Shown: piece after piece, positions 35,013 through 45,800 of the stretch
Numbering within the stretch: position 1 is the first letter of the stretch
Layout: every line of letters begins with the position of its first letter
Assembly: GCF_030936135.1 (NCBI RefSeq)
Contig: NC_082613.1
Coordinates: 2,976,001 to 3,040,000, forward strand
From: Gavia stellata
Taxonomy: Eukaryota; Chordata; Aves; Gaviiformes; Gaviidae
Length of the DNA: 64,000 bases
Direction: 5' to 3'
Translations under genes and position numbers: made by a program
The notes under the pieces: generated by a model
What the model saw: the letters and a program-made list of their open reading frames with translations, nothing else
What the model was told of the DNA's origin: nothing
The model's database searches: none

Positions 35013-35496
35013 CATAGAATCATAGAATCGTTGAATTATTTAAGTTGGAAAAGACCTTTAAGATCACCAGATCCAACCGTAAACCTAACCCTGCTAGGTC
35101 CACCACTAAACCATGTCCCTAAGCACCTCATCCATACGGCTTTTAAATACCTCCTGGTATGGTGACTCAACCACCTCCCTGGGCAGCCTGTTCCAATGTC
35201 TGACAACCCTTTCAGTAAAGAAGTTTTTTTCTAATATCCAATCTAAACCTCCCCTGGCACAACTTGAGGCCATTTCCTCTTGTCCTATCACTTGTCACTT
35301 GGGAGAAGAGACCAGCACCCTGCCCAGCACAACCCCCTTTCAGGCAGTTGTAGAGAGCGATGAGGTCTCCCCTCAGCCTCCTCTTCTCCAGACTGAACAA
35401 CCCCAGCTCCCTCAGCCACTCCTCATCAGACTTGTGCTCCAGACCCCTCACCAGCTCCGTTGCCCTTCTCTGGACACGCTCCAGCACCTCAGTGTC
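35013..35496 (-). mobile_element. CR1 LINE, 5'-truncated 3' end
   Basis: Sequence matches the well-known avian CR1 non-LTR retrotransposon, sense on the - strand. It encodes the C-terminal end of the reverse transcriptase protein ([12 protein letters not shown] and, in another frame, [10 protein letters not shown]). Its 3' end is the CR1 8-bp repeat ATTCTATG, seen as CATAGAATCATAGAATC at 35013 on the + strand. Only about 480 nt remain, and the coding frame is broken near a T7 tract around 35225-35232, so it is dead. This is the only clear interspersed repeat in the window. Confidence 0.95.
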
Positions 35497-38400
35497 TACA
35501 TTGTCTACATGTCAAAAGAAGACATGTAGCCTCATGTAAACTGGGTGGCATTGCTACCCCAAATTGTTCAGAAATAAAAGTAACAACTCTTCAGAAGATA
35601 TTGCTCTCAGCTTGTGACTAATGTACGTTCCACCATTCAGCATTAATTACCTTTAAAGAGGGATTTGTCAGGCATTGTTATGACTCTAATGGAGCTCATC
35701 CTACTTTTTAATTAGTGGAAAATCAGCCATCAAGAAACATGGAACATCTGATTTTCCAATTAAATTCTGCTATACTTTGGAATGTGTTTTTATTGCAGAG
35801 AGATGTGCCTAGCTGCCTGAACACCGCTTGGACAACAGGCAGAAAGATCTATTCTTGAGATGTTCACTCTAGCAATCATCTGTTTTTCTCCATGCAAATT
35901 GGCTCAGATTAGGTTTATTTTGTCCCTGTATCAATAATCAATAGCAAGATAGAAAGATGAGGAAGAAAGACAACAGACCAACCTGAAGGACACCGCAAAA
36001 AGCTGAAGTGAAAAATGGGTGACTGTATTCTAATAAGCAAGCAAAGACAGACTGACCTTACAATTTAATGGAAACTACACTATGGCAGGAAGAAAGAGTT
36101 GCCAGTGATGAAGATCAAGAGGGAGACATGGAAGAGTCCTTGTGATCAGTCGTTGCTCAGATGAGCTCCGTGCCACAGCTTTTCAATGAAGTCGTCTTGC
36201 AAAGAACAGCATGTGCAATGATGATGTCAGATGATATCTGTTCACAGGCCACACGCTTTGCATATGATTTCCCTTCTCATGTTTTCACAAACAATGTGTC
36301 AGTGACATGAAAAGCCGGAGAGAAGAACAGATACTATTTCTCTGTGTGTCTGCTTTTATTTTTCACCCTAAAATGATGGAAATTAAAATTGGATCCTTGC
36401 TTTGGTTACATTCCATAGGGGTGTGGGCTGCAGAAGGGAGATGATTTCAGCATGGCAGTGTTTGATTTTACTCCCCTGCTCATAGCAGACAGGGCTACAG
36501 AAAATCCCTGTAAAATGTAAATTGGGGGGGGGGGAATTATTCTGTAATTTACACATGAACTCTTCTGAGATTTCAGAGAGTGTTAGCAAAGGAAGAAAAA
36601 GATATCCGTAACTTTTTCTTATGCTGGAAGAACATACCACCATCTTTCTCTCAACAAAGCCAAAAACAAAAAAAACCCTGTATCACCCCCTAGGTTACAG
36701 CATTACACTCCAAGAGTAACCTGAGTTGATATAATTCTGAATATTGCCTTTTATCTATATGCTTCAACCGAGACTTCTCATCTTACTGGGTTTGTTTCTA
36801 AAAGATTGTGTACTTCTCAATGGATAGACAAGATCATTCTTAAAGTTAGGAGGAAGAAGCAATAACTCACATTTTCCTAATGCAAAAGAAAAAAGAAATG
36901 TTCACACAACAGGGACTTAGGCACATACATGTATCTATATATGTCTGATATGCTCCGTCTTTGTAAAATAACAGGTATAGCCTAATAGCTTTAGTCCCCT
37001 GTACCTTAGGATGCTGAAGCAAATACAGTTCTAACATCCTGCCCACATACAGTCATGGCTAGGATGATTCATAGTCACATAGCTTCTATATCAAGACTAG
37101 TGAACATACACAATCACATGGACTTCAGAGCAGTACCCATCACCCAAGTATCCAGGACAAGCCTTTCCCTCTTCCTTCCAGACAGATCTTCCACTCTCCA
37201 GCCCTGCTGCTCACTTTTTCTCACGTTTGTCTTTGAAGCACTGCTCTTTAGATAGCCTTTCCAGCTCATCCAGGGACTCTCAAGAGCACAGACTTACTGA
37301 CTTTGTCCATAGCTATACCTTATGGCAAACAGAATTAAAATAAAACATGTCAATTTTTACTTGCTACCTAAGTCAAACAAAGAACCTGAGGCATATCCAG
37401 GTGCTGAGGATTAATGCACTACTTTCTTCTTTACCTCTGGATGACTGATCAGAAAAAGGACAAAAGTGGTCTATTCATGTCAGGTTTTTTATTAGAATAA
37501 TAAATACAAATGCAAACTAACAGTTTCCAAGCACGTGAAGACAGAGAAGACTCTGGTTTTAACTGTATCTAAAAGAAAGGATGATTGCATTGTTTAGGAT
37601 CTTTCATGAGGACTAGAATTTGCCACTTTGACCCCCAAAATTATGCATGGAGATGTTTTAACGAGTAAGACTTTTTAAATTCTGGAACTGCTGTCTGGTA
37701 TGGCAGAGTCTTAACTACTTTGGTCAGAGCTCTAGCTACTTGTGAATGCAGTAATGAGACAAGCACCACAGAAGTCGGTACTAGGCCCACTTTGAGCCTC
37801 AAGTTATTACCTCAGGCAATAATACAATATATTATACACGTTGAAAACCTGATTTTGATTCGTCCTTCTCTCAAATGTGCTCTTATATTGCTCATAGCTA
37901 GAAACTGTAAATGGTACATGTTTGTGTCAAGGAACCTACACAAGAGGTATGTTCAAAGCCAAAAGAGACTTACCAAACCAAATCTCTGCAGGTATTTTGA
38001 TACCTCCAAGAAAAATTCAGGTTTCTGGCCAATTTAAGGACAATTATTTCCATTTTCCAAAAGATGTCAGACACCTATGTAACATGTTAAAAGCTAATCT
38101 CAGTGACATATTGTTAATCAATGAAAAATCTTTGTTACAAATCATTTTACTTCACCAGTTTCCAAAGAAGTCAAAAGAAATTAATATTCTACAAATCTCA
38201 TTTAGTTGCTGTTATCTGGTACCAGCATTGTTTAGAAGCACTGCAATGATTTTTTCATTTGTTGTGGCATAAGAAGCTCCCAGTCCACCACACTAACCAG
38301 GCACTGAGTGAACTATCATTTACTATGCTTGTAAGTCAGCAGGACAGTAAGGCCCTGGGCGCTACCATAATACAAGTAATGAGAAAGCAAAACCATGTTG

Positions 38401-39059
38401 ATTTCTGTTTCATCACAAAACATTTATGATTTGGTCAGGAGAACTCAAATAGATTTGAGGCAGATTGTCACGCAAGTTTCTGTATTATAATCAGTATATA
38501 CAATAAACTGCAGGACCTTGGGGAGGGGAGGAACTGTCTTTTTATTCTGTGCAGCACCTACAAACTGTATCTTGACCAAAGGATCCTAAGCAGAACCTAA
38601 AAACTATTAAGTAGCAACAGTTCTGGTCATTAGATATTCTACCAATTTAGGAAAAACAAACCAACCCACCCCAACCCACTATGTACAAGAAGCAGAAATA
38701 CAATCATTAATGAGGTAGAACTCAAATACTAGAAATAAAAGGGCATTGCTTTCATTTAATCTGCTTTCTCCTTAAGCCAGCCCTACCTCAGAATTAGAGA
38801 TTCAACTTTGGCATAAAGCAGCACTGAATGATTACAACTCAGGTGACTTATTCAATACTGCTTCATTTCCTGACCTTCCCTTGAAAAGGTGCATAGGTAA
38901 ATGCCAAGTCTCCCTGAAAACCACTGTCTACTCCTTGGCCCTGCTGAACTCAACGTACACTACGTGAAGGGGCCCAAGATTTCACCCAAGTTCTGCAAAA
39001 CAGCAGCTGGAAGGAAAATAAAATGAATTAACCTGATAAAAAACCACGATGGGAGCAGC
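35497..39059. other. Intergenic DNA upstream of YTHDF1
   Basis: Noncoding, AT-rich. It contains a small perfect inverted repeat at 35505-35529 next to the CR1 and a G11 run at 36524-36534. No gene recognised. Confidence 0.75.
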
Positions 39060-39324
39060 TGCAGCCAGCAGTTAGGGTGCTCGTGACCCTCTGGCAGAGG
39101 ATCCCAGCCGCCGCTACCACAGGCCCAAGGGCCGGACCGCACCGCCTGTGGGCTGGTGTGAGGGGAGACCGGCCTCCCTCAGCGCCTCGGGCCATGACTG
39201 AGCCGTGGCGGAGCCTACGGGCACGGGGCCTCCTTGCCCGTACAGTCCTGCACGGGCCCAGCGAGAAAAAGGGAAGGGGTCGGCGAAGAGAGAAGGCGCT
39301 GCCCGCCGCCCCGCGCCGCCCGCC

Positions 39325-39336
39325 CGCGCATGCGCG
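39325..39336. promoter_or_regulatory. YTHDF1: NRF1-type palindrome
   Basis: CGCGCATGCGCG is a perfect palindrome matching the NRF1 consensus (GCGCATGCGC core), common in CpG-island promoters. Confidence 0.6.
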
Positions 39337-39426
39337 GCAGGTGCCGCCGCGCTCCGCGCGCCTTCCTCCCCCTCCCCGCCTGCGCCCGGCCGTGCTTTCC
39401 CGGCGTGCCCCGCGCGCTCTCGGCGT

Positions 39427-39434
39427 TGACGTCA
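39427..39434. promoter_or_regulatory. YTHDF1: Full cAMP-response element
   Basis: TGACGTCA, the perfect palindromic CREB/ATF site, about 380 nt upstream of the YTHDF1 ATG. Confidence 0.6.
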
Positions 39435-39451
39435 CCGCAGCCCGGCGCCCG

Positions 39452-39461
39452 CCGCCATTGG
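39452..39461. promoter_or_regulatory. YTHDF1: YY1-like and inverted CCAAT element
   Basis: CCGCCATTGG combines the reverse complement of the YY1 core (ATGGCGG) with ATTGG, an inverted CCAAT box for NF-Y. It lies 18 nt beyond the CRE. Confidence 0.45.
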
Positions 39462-39811
39462 AGTTGGAGGCTCTGGTTCCATCCCTCGCTGCGGCCCGAC
39501 GGCGGCGGGCAGGCCCGGGCGGCGCGGCCCGGGGGCATGTGAAGAGACGGGGTCGGCAGGGTGAGGCGAGGCGCGGGACCGGTACCGGCCTACCGTCCGC
39601 TGGGACCCCTGAGGAGACGTCGAGCGGCGGCGCGCGCGCCAGCGGCTCCTTTCCCTCCCCCTCGGCCCCGGCCCCTTCCCCTCCCCGGCCGCCGCCTGAG
39701 GGGAGAGGCGCCGCCGCCGCCCCTGCGCCGGGCCCCGGAGCTCCGCGCCGAGCGGCCCTGCCTTCTCCCCCGGCCCTCTCTGCTGAACCACGGCGGCCCT
39801 GTACATGAATT

Positions 39812-39838
39812 ATGTCTGCCACAAGCGTTGACCCTCAG
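39812..39838 (+). CDS. YTHDF1: YTHDF1 exon 1 coding part
   Basis: Encodes M-S-A-T-S-V-D-P-Q and ends at CAG|GTAAGT. The ATG has A at -3. The exon continues upstream as 5' UTR in the CpG island. Confidence 0.96.
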
Positions 39839-42800
39839 GTAAGTGGCGAAGCGAAGCGCGGGGCCTGCCTCCTCCCCAGCCGGGGGCGGGGGGTTTCCCT
39901 TGCAGGCCGGTGCCTGCGTCTGGCCCGGGAGCGGCTTTTCCTCTCCCTCCCGGCTTCTTTGGAGCTTAATCTTCCTCGTTAGCTTCCCCTGTGGGCACAG
40001 CACGTTCCCGCTGCCTTTCGAGAGCCGTGGCCATTTCTAAGGAAGGCCAGTGCTGAATGATACGTGAAACATAGTCCTCAACCCCGGTTTAAACAAGCCC
40101 TGATAATTTGTTAGCCATTTTTATCAACCTCTTATCCATCCTCAAAAGCTGTGTGTTTTGCAGTACAATATAAGCGTTTTTCTAAAATGAACTTTATTTC
40201 CCCTCTCTCTTTTTTTTTTTTTTTTCCCCTTTACCCCATCATGTGGCACGGCTTCCCAGAGACCGAAAGGACAGGATAATAAAGGTGAGGATCATGCTCA
40301 GATCTCGTTGTTTAAATTGTTACTGTAACAGATGAATTATTCAGGTGCCTGTAGGTGAGCAGAAAGGTATTGCTTTTAGTCCCTCTGGATGACATCTGGA
40401 ACAAAAGAAGGTGTGCATTGTTTCAAAAATAACATAAACTGTTATTAGCATAAGCTTGCTTGCATCCCACTTAATGCTACTGAGTTTACAGTGGGAAGGA
40501 GTATCTGTTAGTACTAAACATAATAATACTCTCCATGTCCTTAAAATAAAGCAGATTTCTACATAAAGTCACAAGGATGTGCTTATTCAGTATGTATTTT
40601 TACATACTTTTGCATAGTCTTTTCCTGCCATATGAATACAATTGTGTTACTGGTCTGCTGTTGATTCATATACGTACTAGCTGTCATATATAAGCCTAAA
40701 AACCTATTCATTTAAGGAACTTAAATAAAAAATAGTTAACTTCTGATGCGATAATAAGCTTTTTATGATAACTCCCGTGCTTCATTTGAAATTAAATTTA
40801 ATAACAAGTCATCTAAGAGAATATTTTGATTATTACTGTGTTTGCTGATTAAGTGTGTAACTGTTTAGGCTTAGAAACTAGCAATATTCAACTCATAACT
40901 GCTTTTTAATATACCTAACCTGCCTTAAAAATCCAGCTACTTCTAGTTACAGAAATTTTGACACTATATATTTGTAAATACTCTTTGATCTCTACTCTCT
41001 CTGACAAACTTTGCAGAAATAGGCTGGTAAATTCCCAAACTTGTTTGCTAAACATCCTATTTGGTGTAGTGTTACTTTTAGTTTAGCTGTTCTGTGCAGT
41101 AGGTAAATAAAGCAACTATCACGTATGTGTTTGACCTTGTTTTCTTCAATTTAAAGCAAAAAATTAAGTTATTTGAAGTTATAAGAGTTTTGGGTTTGTA
41201 TATCTCTTAGTAATGGGGTTTGAATGCTTTTCACATGTTAACATGCTCAAGTTGGCCTTTGATTATGGCAGATACCTCTCTTTTACACATGAGAAAGCTG
41301 AGACTTAAATTCTCCTGAAAATGTCAGGATATCAACGCACTTAGCAGTCATTTTTTCGTAACTAGATGTAACCTCACCTCACCTTATTTTAGCCAACTTT
41401 ACTTAAGCAAGCAGTGAATAACACATGGTGGGAGAACTGTGAATTAGTTTCTGAGATTTCTAATTACGGACCGGAACAATGGATGTTGTTTCACAATATT
41501 TTTCACAAAATTCTTGTCAATAATTATTTGATTTTTTGTTCAGAGGTAATTCCCATGAGTTGTCTATTCACTCTTGACTGTGGAGTTTATTTATTTTTTA
41601 ATTTTTAAATTTACTTAAATTTAGTTTTATAAGCAGTAGTATAAAGAGAAGCTGCTTTGGGGAAAATTATCATCCCTTGGTCTTTTTATAAGTCTTCATG
41701 CTGTGAAGAAGAAATATGGCTTTTTATATAATAACATAGGGTGGAACTCTTTACAGAAATGCTACTAAGCAGTATTATAATATGTTGTAACCTTTTTCTT
41801 CTAGTACAAAATGGTTCGTTACATCAGAAGGATACAGTTCATGACAACGATTTTGAACCTTACCTTTCTGGGCAGTCAAATCAGGTTAGTGTATTTTTAA
41901 CTTAGATTTTTTTCTTAGGCATGCTGTTGGCACTCAATTCATAGGATTGTGTTGAGGGAACAAATTCCTTAAATAGAAATGGAAAAAGAAATGACTAGCA
42001 TATTGTGTTACTTGGTAATACAACTAGCATTTGTGCTCTCAAAGCTAATATTACTCTGCATATCCAGATGGCCACAAGTGAAAATGAAGTTAATGCTCCA
42101 ACTAGTGTCTGCTGATTGCTCCTCAAATTGCAGGTTATTGATATGGTTGGACTGTGACAGACTATTTCATCTTACAGTTCTTTCATAGATGAGTTACATG
42201 TGGGAGTCTGAGGGTTCTGCTTTTGGGCTCTCCTGATTTGTATAAACCTAGAAATTGGTGTAGTTGAAATTTGGTTTTGATGCTTCCTAGATAGCTTGTA
42301 GGGCTGTCCCACTTGCTTTTTACACTTAAGCAAATATTGTTCTTTTGTGTCCTTTGAAACATCTTAAGAATTAAAAATGTGTTGTTTTAAGAGTAAGGCA
42401 CTGACTGTAATGTAAACTCTCAACATAATCCAGTTCATTATAATGTATGTTAAATCAACATCCATGACTTAAATACCATTATAATTGAAAATGCCTTTTA
42501 ACTGAAGTAATTTTTGACTTAATATTCAGATCTTTAAAGTGAACAAAATGTGTAGAAACTGGAGATGCAAAAAGTTTTCTTTCATAAATATAAAATACCA
42601 TTTCAGAGAGAGACCAACCAAGGTACATTATTACTTCTTGGCAGAAAGGCTAAGTGTTAATGTTTTAAAAGGGAAACTTATAATTCAGCCTGAAGCTGAT
42701 AGATGCCACTGTTAATATTGGTGACATCACTGAACTTGCTTGCAAAAGAAAATTATACTACATGCTTAAAAAAAGGCATATAATGTGCTGTTCTGTTTCA

Positions 42801-45800
42801 TTTGTGGAAATTATGATTTAATCTTGAACACTAGAGCAAACAGTATCAATTCATGTACTGTGTATTGATTACCCTCCAGGTGTATTAAACGTTTTTGTTG
42901 GGGCAGTCAGATAGATGGAACTGTGTTACGAGTTTGATTTGGCTCACAGCAGCTTTCGGGAAGGGTGCAAACTTTAGCACAGTATAGATATACTTGAGCT
43001 CATTTCCATCCGCTGTGGAAGTCAGAACAAGCGTGTATATGACAATGTGAATTCTGAGCTCTGCACTGTGTCGGTTCCTGCTCCCAAGCTAAGCTTCGTA
43101 GTCCTCCACAGCATAGGCATGTTCTCCAGTCTTACACAAAGTTAAAATGATTTAATGGGAAGCGTACCCTCTTCTCTGGAATTCATGTATTGTAGCAGGG
43201 ATAAAAGCAGGAAATCTGGGGGGGAAAAAAGGAAGTAAAATTTTCTTTTTCAATGCAAAATTCGTTTTGAAAGAAATTGAGGTTTTCACCTTTCTCTAAT
43301 TTTTAAAAATTCTTCTTCATCACATTTGTATGTAATTTTTACTTAAAACTAAGATATGTTTTTCTAATGTGAAATATACTGAACATTAAACTTCATATAG
43401 ATGGTTCCACTTTTTTTTTTCCTATTACAGTTTAATTCTAGGAAATTTGTCTTAGCTGTCAACAAGCCCAATTATTAGGTTTAAATGGAAAAATTGCTAT
43501 GACTGTAGAATTTCCATAATTCTGATGAATTTTACTTACATGAAAGTGTAGCTCCATTGACCCATTTATTTATGCTGCAGTAAGAAATTGGCATGCTACA
43601 AGAAACAATTGTGTAGGTTGTCTTACAATTTTAAGTGGAAAGTGACAGTAGCATTAATTAGGACTGTGAGATTTTGTACTGAAGACAACAGTGTTTCTGA
43701 ACAAAGCCTTATCTAGTTATTCAGTCAGATTTATTCAGCCCTTTAAAATTACTGTAAAATATAAATGACTTACAAAAAAAGATTTGAAACCAACTGGATA
43801 TTTTAAAATACTTTAAGAAATTAAAACCCCAGCTGATAACAATATACTTGACATCAAAGATCAAATGTAGGTTGGTAATTTTGTGTTAATTTCATATTTT
43901 AAAAATACAAACTAGTCTTTAAAATGAGTATTGAGTATGTTATATCGTCAAATAAAATACAAATGTCTTCCATATTTTTGTTGAAAACTGCTCCTAAGTA
44001 GTGGTGCCTTTTTTCCATAAAGGTTCTAGTATCCAAGTAGCAGTAGTCAATACAGATCAAATTTGAGATGTGACAGCTTATTGTTATTAAGCACACTAAC
44101 AGTGCTTTTAAAGGGAACTGAATGAAGTAGAATATTCATGTACAAAGTTATACTCCAAGCAAGAAAGGCATCCCCCATGTAATGTCATCCAGAACCAAAA
44201 GATTATTCATGAGTAACAGGGAATTACTCGCAAGCAGCGTACTTTGGGAGAAAGGAGGATTCCCTTCCTAATTAACAGAATGGTTGGGTTGGTTTGTTGT
44301 TTGGTGTTTTTAATTAAAAAAAAAAAAGACAGAAGGGTGCAGAAAGGTCAAGGGTAAGTTTGTTGAAATAAATGTTCTGCTGTTGCAGTGAAGGACTTCT
44401 GTCTGGGTTTCTTTTACAAGCTCTGGCATAAAGCCAGTCAAAATAGATTGAATGTTTTGTAAGGATGTCTGCTGAAACTTTCCTTTAATCTTGTTAGAAT
44501 CCTTGTGGAAACTTTACAGGCTGTGTGACAGGAGGTGACACTCTCGAGATTTGTCAAGAATCCTTTAGTAGAAATACTTTAGGACAAAACACCTGCTTTC
44601 TCTAGGCTTACTTTTTTTGGTCCTGATAATTTCTAGATCTGTAGAATATATGAACATAAATATCTCCAAAAAACTATTTATGTCTCCTCCCTTTCATCTG
44701 CATTTGTGTTTACATTTTTCTTTAATATTAACACTTTGAGGTATAACACCTGGCAATCTCAAAGTAAAGTCTTTAAGAAAAATTATATTTTCATATGTTA
44801 AATATTGATTATTTTAGCTTGGGAGTCTCTGAAAATTTAATGCATTTTAGAGGATATTCTCATAGGAATTGTGTACCTCTTTTTAATGATCGAGTTTGCA
44901 CATAAATAAAGGCAGCATGAATAGTGGCAGGGATTATTTCTTTTGACTCAGTAACACTGGATTTAGGCTGTTTAAATCTCAGAAGTGGTTGCAGTATGTA
45001 TGTAAGTCTTGGAGGCATTTTATAGTATCATTCTGTATGTGGAAAGTAAGGCTATTGAAGTACTCTGGCTTTGGGGTGTTGTAGAAGGGAGTCATTGAAA
45101 AATGAGCAGTACAGATGACTCTGTATATCAGTTGGGTATTATGCTTATCTTCAGCAAGGAGGTTTTTTTACTTCATTTCTTGAATGAGCTGAGAAATAAT
45201 CTGATTTTTGGAAAAATGACTGAAGTTCCAGTGCAATTTTGCAGGTACATTTTTTTTTTTCCAAGTTTGAAATCTTGCAGTTTGAAAGAAATCTTAGTTC
45301 TTCTTCTTAAAATAAACTTTCTCCATGAGTAAGAAAAGGCTAGCTACTGTTTGACTCATTAACAGGAGATGTTGACCTTCCCTCCCCCTTACTGGTAGTT
45401 ACAGTTAGAGTGTCAGTTTGGAAGGTCTCCAATATACGTGCTTCGAGTTTATTTAAAGAGGAATAAAACCTGTTTTAGAATATTCTGTATTTGTTCTTTT
45501 GCATTGTTGAATATGGGAAACATACAGAATGCTTCAAAATCAGGTGTCAGCAGAAGATTTAGAGTGGAAAGAAGGGCTTCTCAGCTTGGTCTAAGAAGCA
45601 GTTGAGAGGGAGGAAAAGCTAGAATTTCAGAGTGGGTCTGCTGGTTTATACCCAGTCAGTCTCTTATTTCATGGAGTGGAAAAGATGGCCCCTTTGGAGA
45701 GACACTCAGAAACAGTCTTGCACATTTGTAACTTTACTACTGAGGGAGGAAGAGGCTTTTGCAGAAGGCTGAATAGGGTCTTTCTCCAACAGTTTGGATG

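Larger units (their letters stand above)
39060..39960 (+). promoter_or_regulatory. YTHDF1: YTHDF1 CpG-island promoter and 5' UTR
   Basis: An abrupt shift to very GC- and CpG-rich sequence begins near 39060 and ends near 39960, covering the YTHDF1 start codon. It contains an NRF1-type palindrome, a perfect CRE, and a YY1/CCAAT-type element in the 120 bases from 39325 to 39461, which probably marks the core promoter. No TATA box was seen, as expected for a housekeeping promoter. The transcription start is not determinable from sequence alone. Long frames on both strands here are a by-product of GC richness. Confidence 0.88.

Noticed and set aside
35113-35529. 138-codon + strand frame
   Set aside because: Antisense reading of the CR1 LINE fragment.
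39028-39822. Long frames on both strands in the CpG island, up to 264 codons
   Set aside because: Low-complexity A/R/G/P sequence caused by GC richness and few stop codons; no domain and no consistent splice structure.
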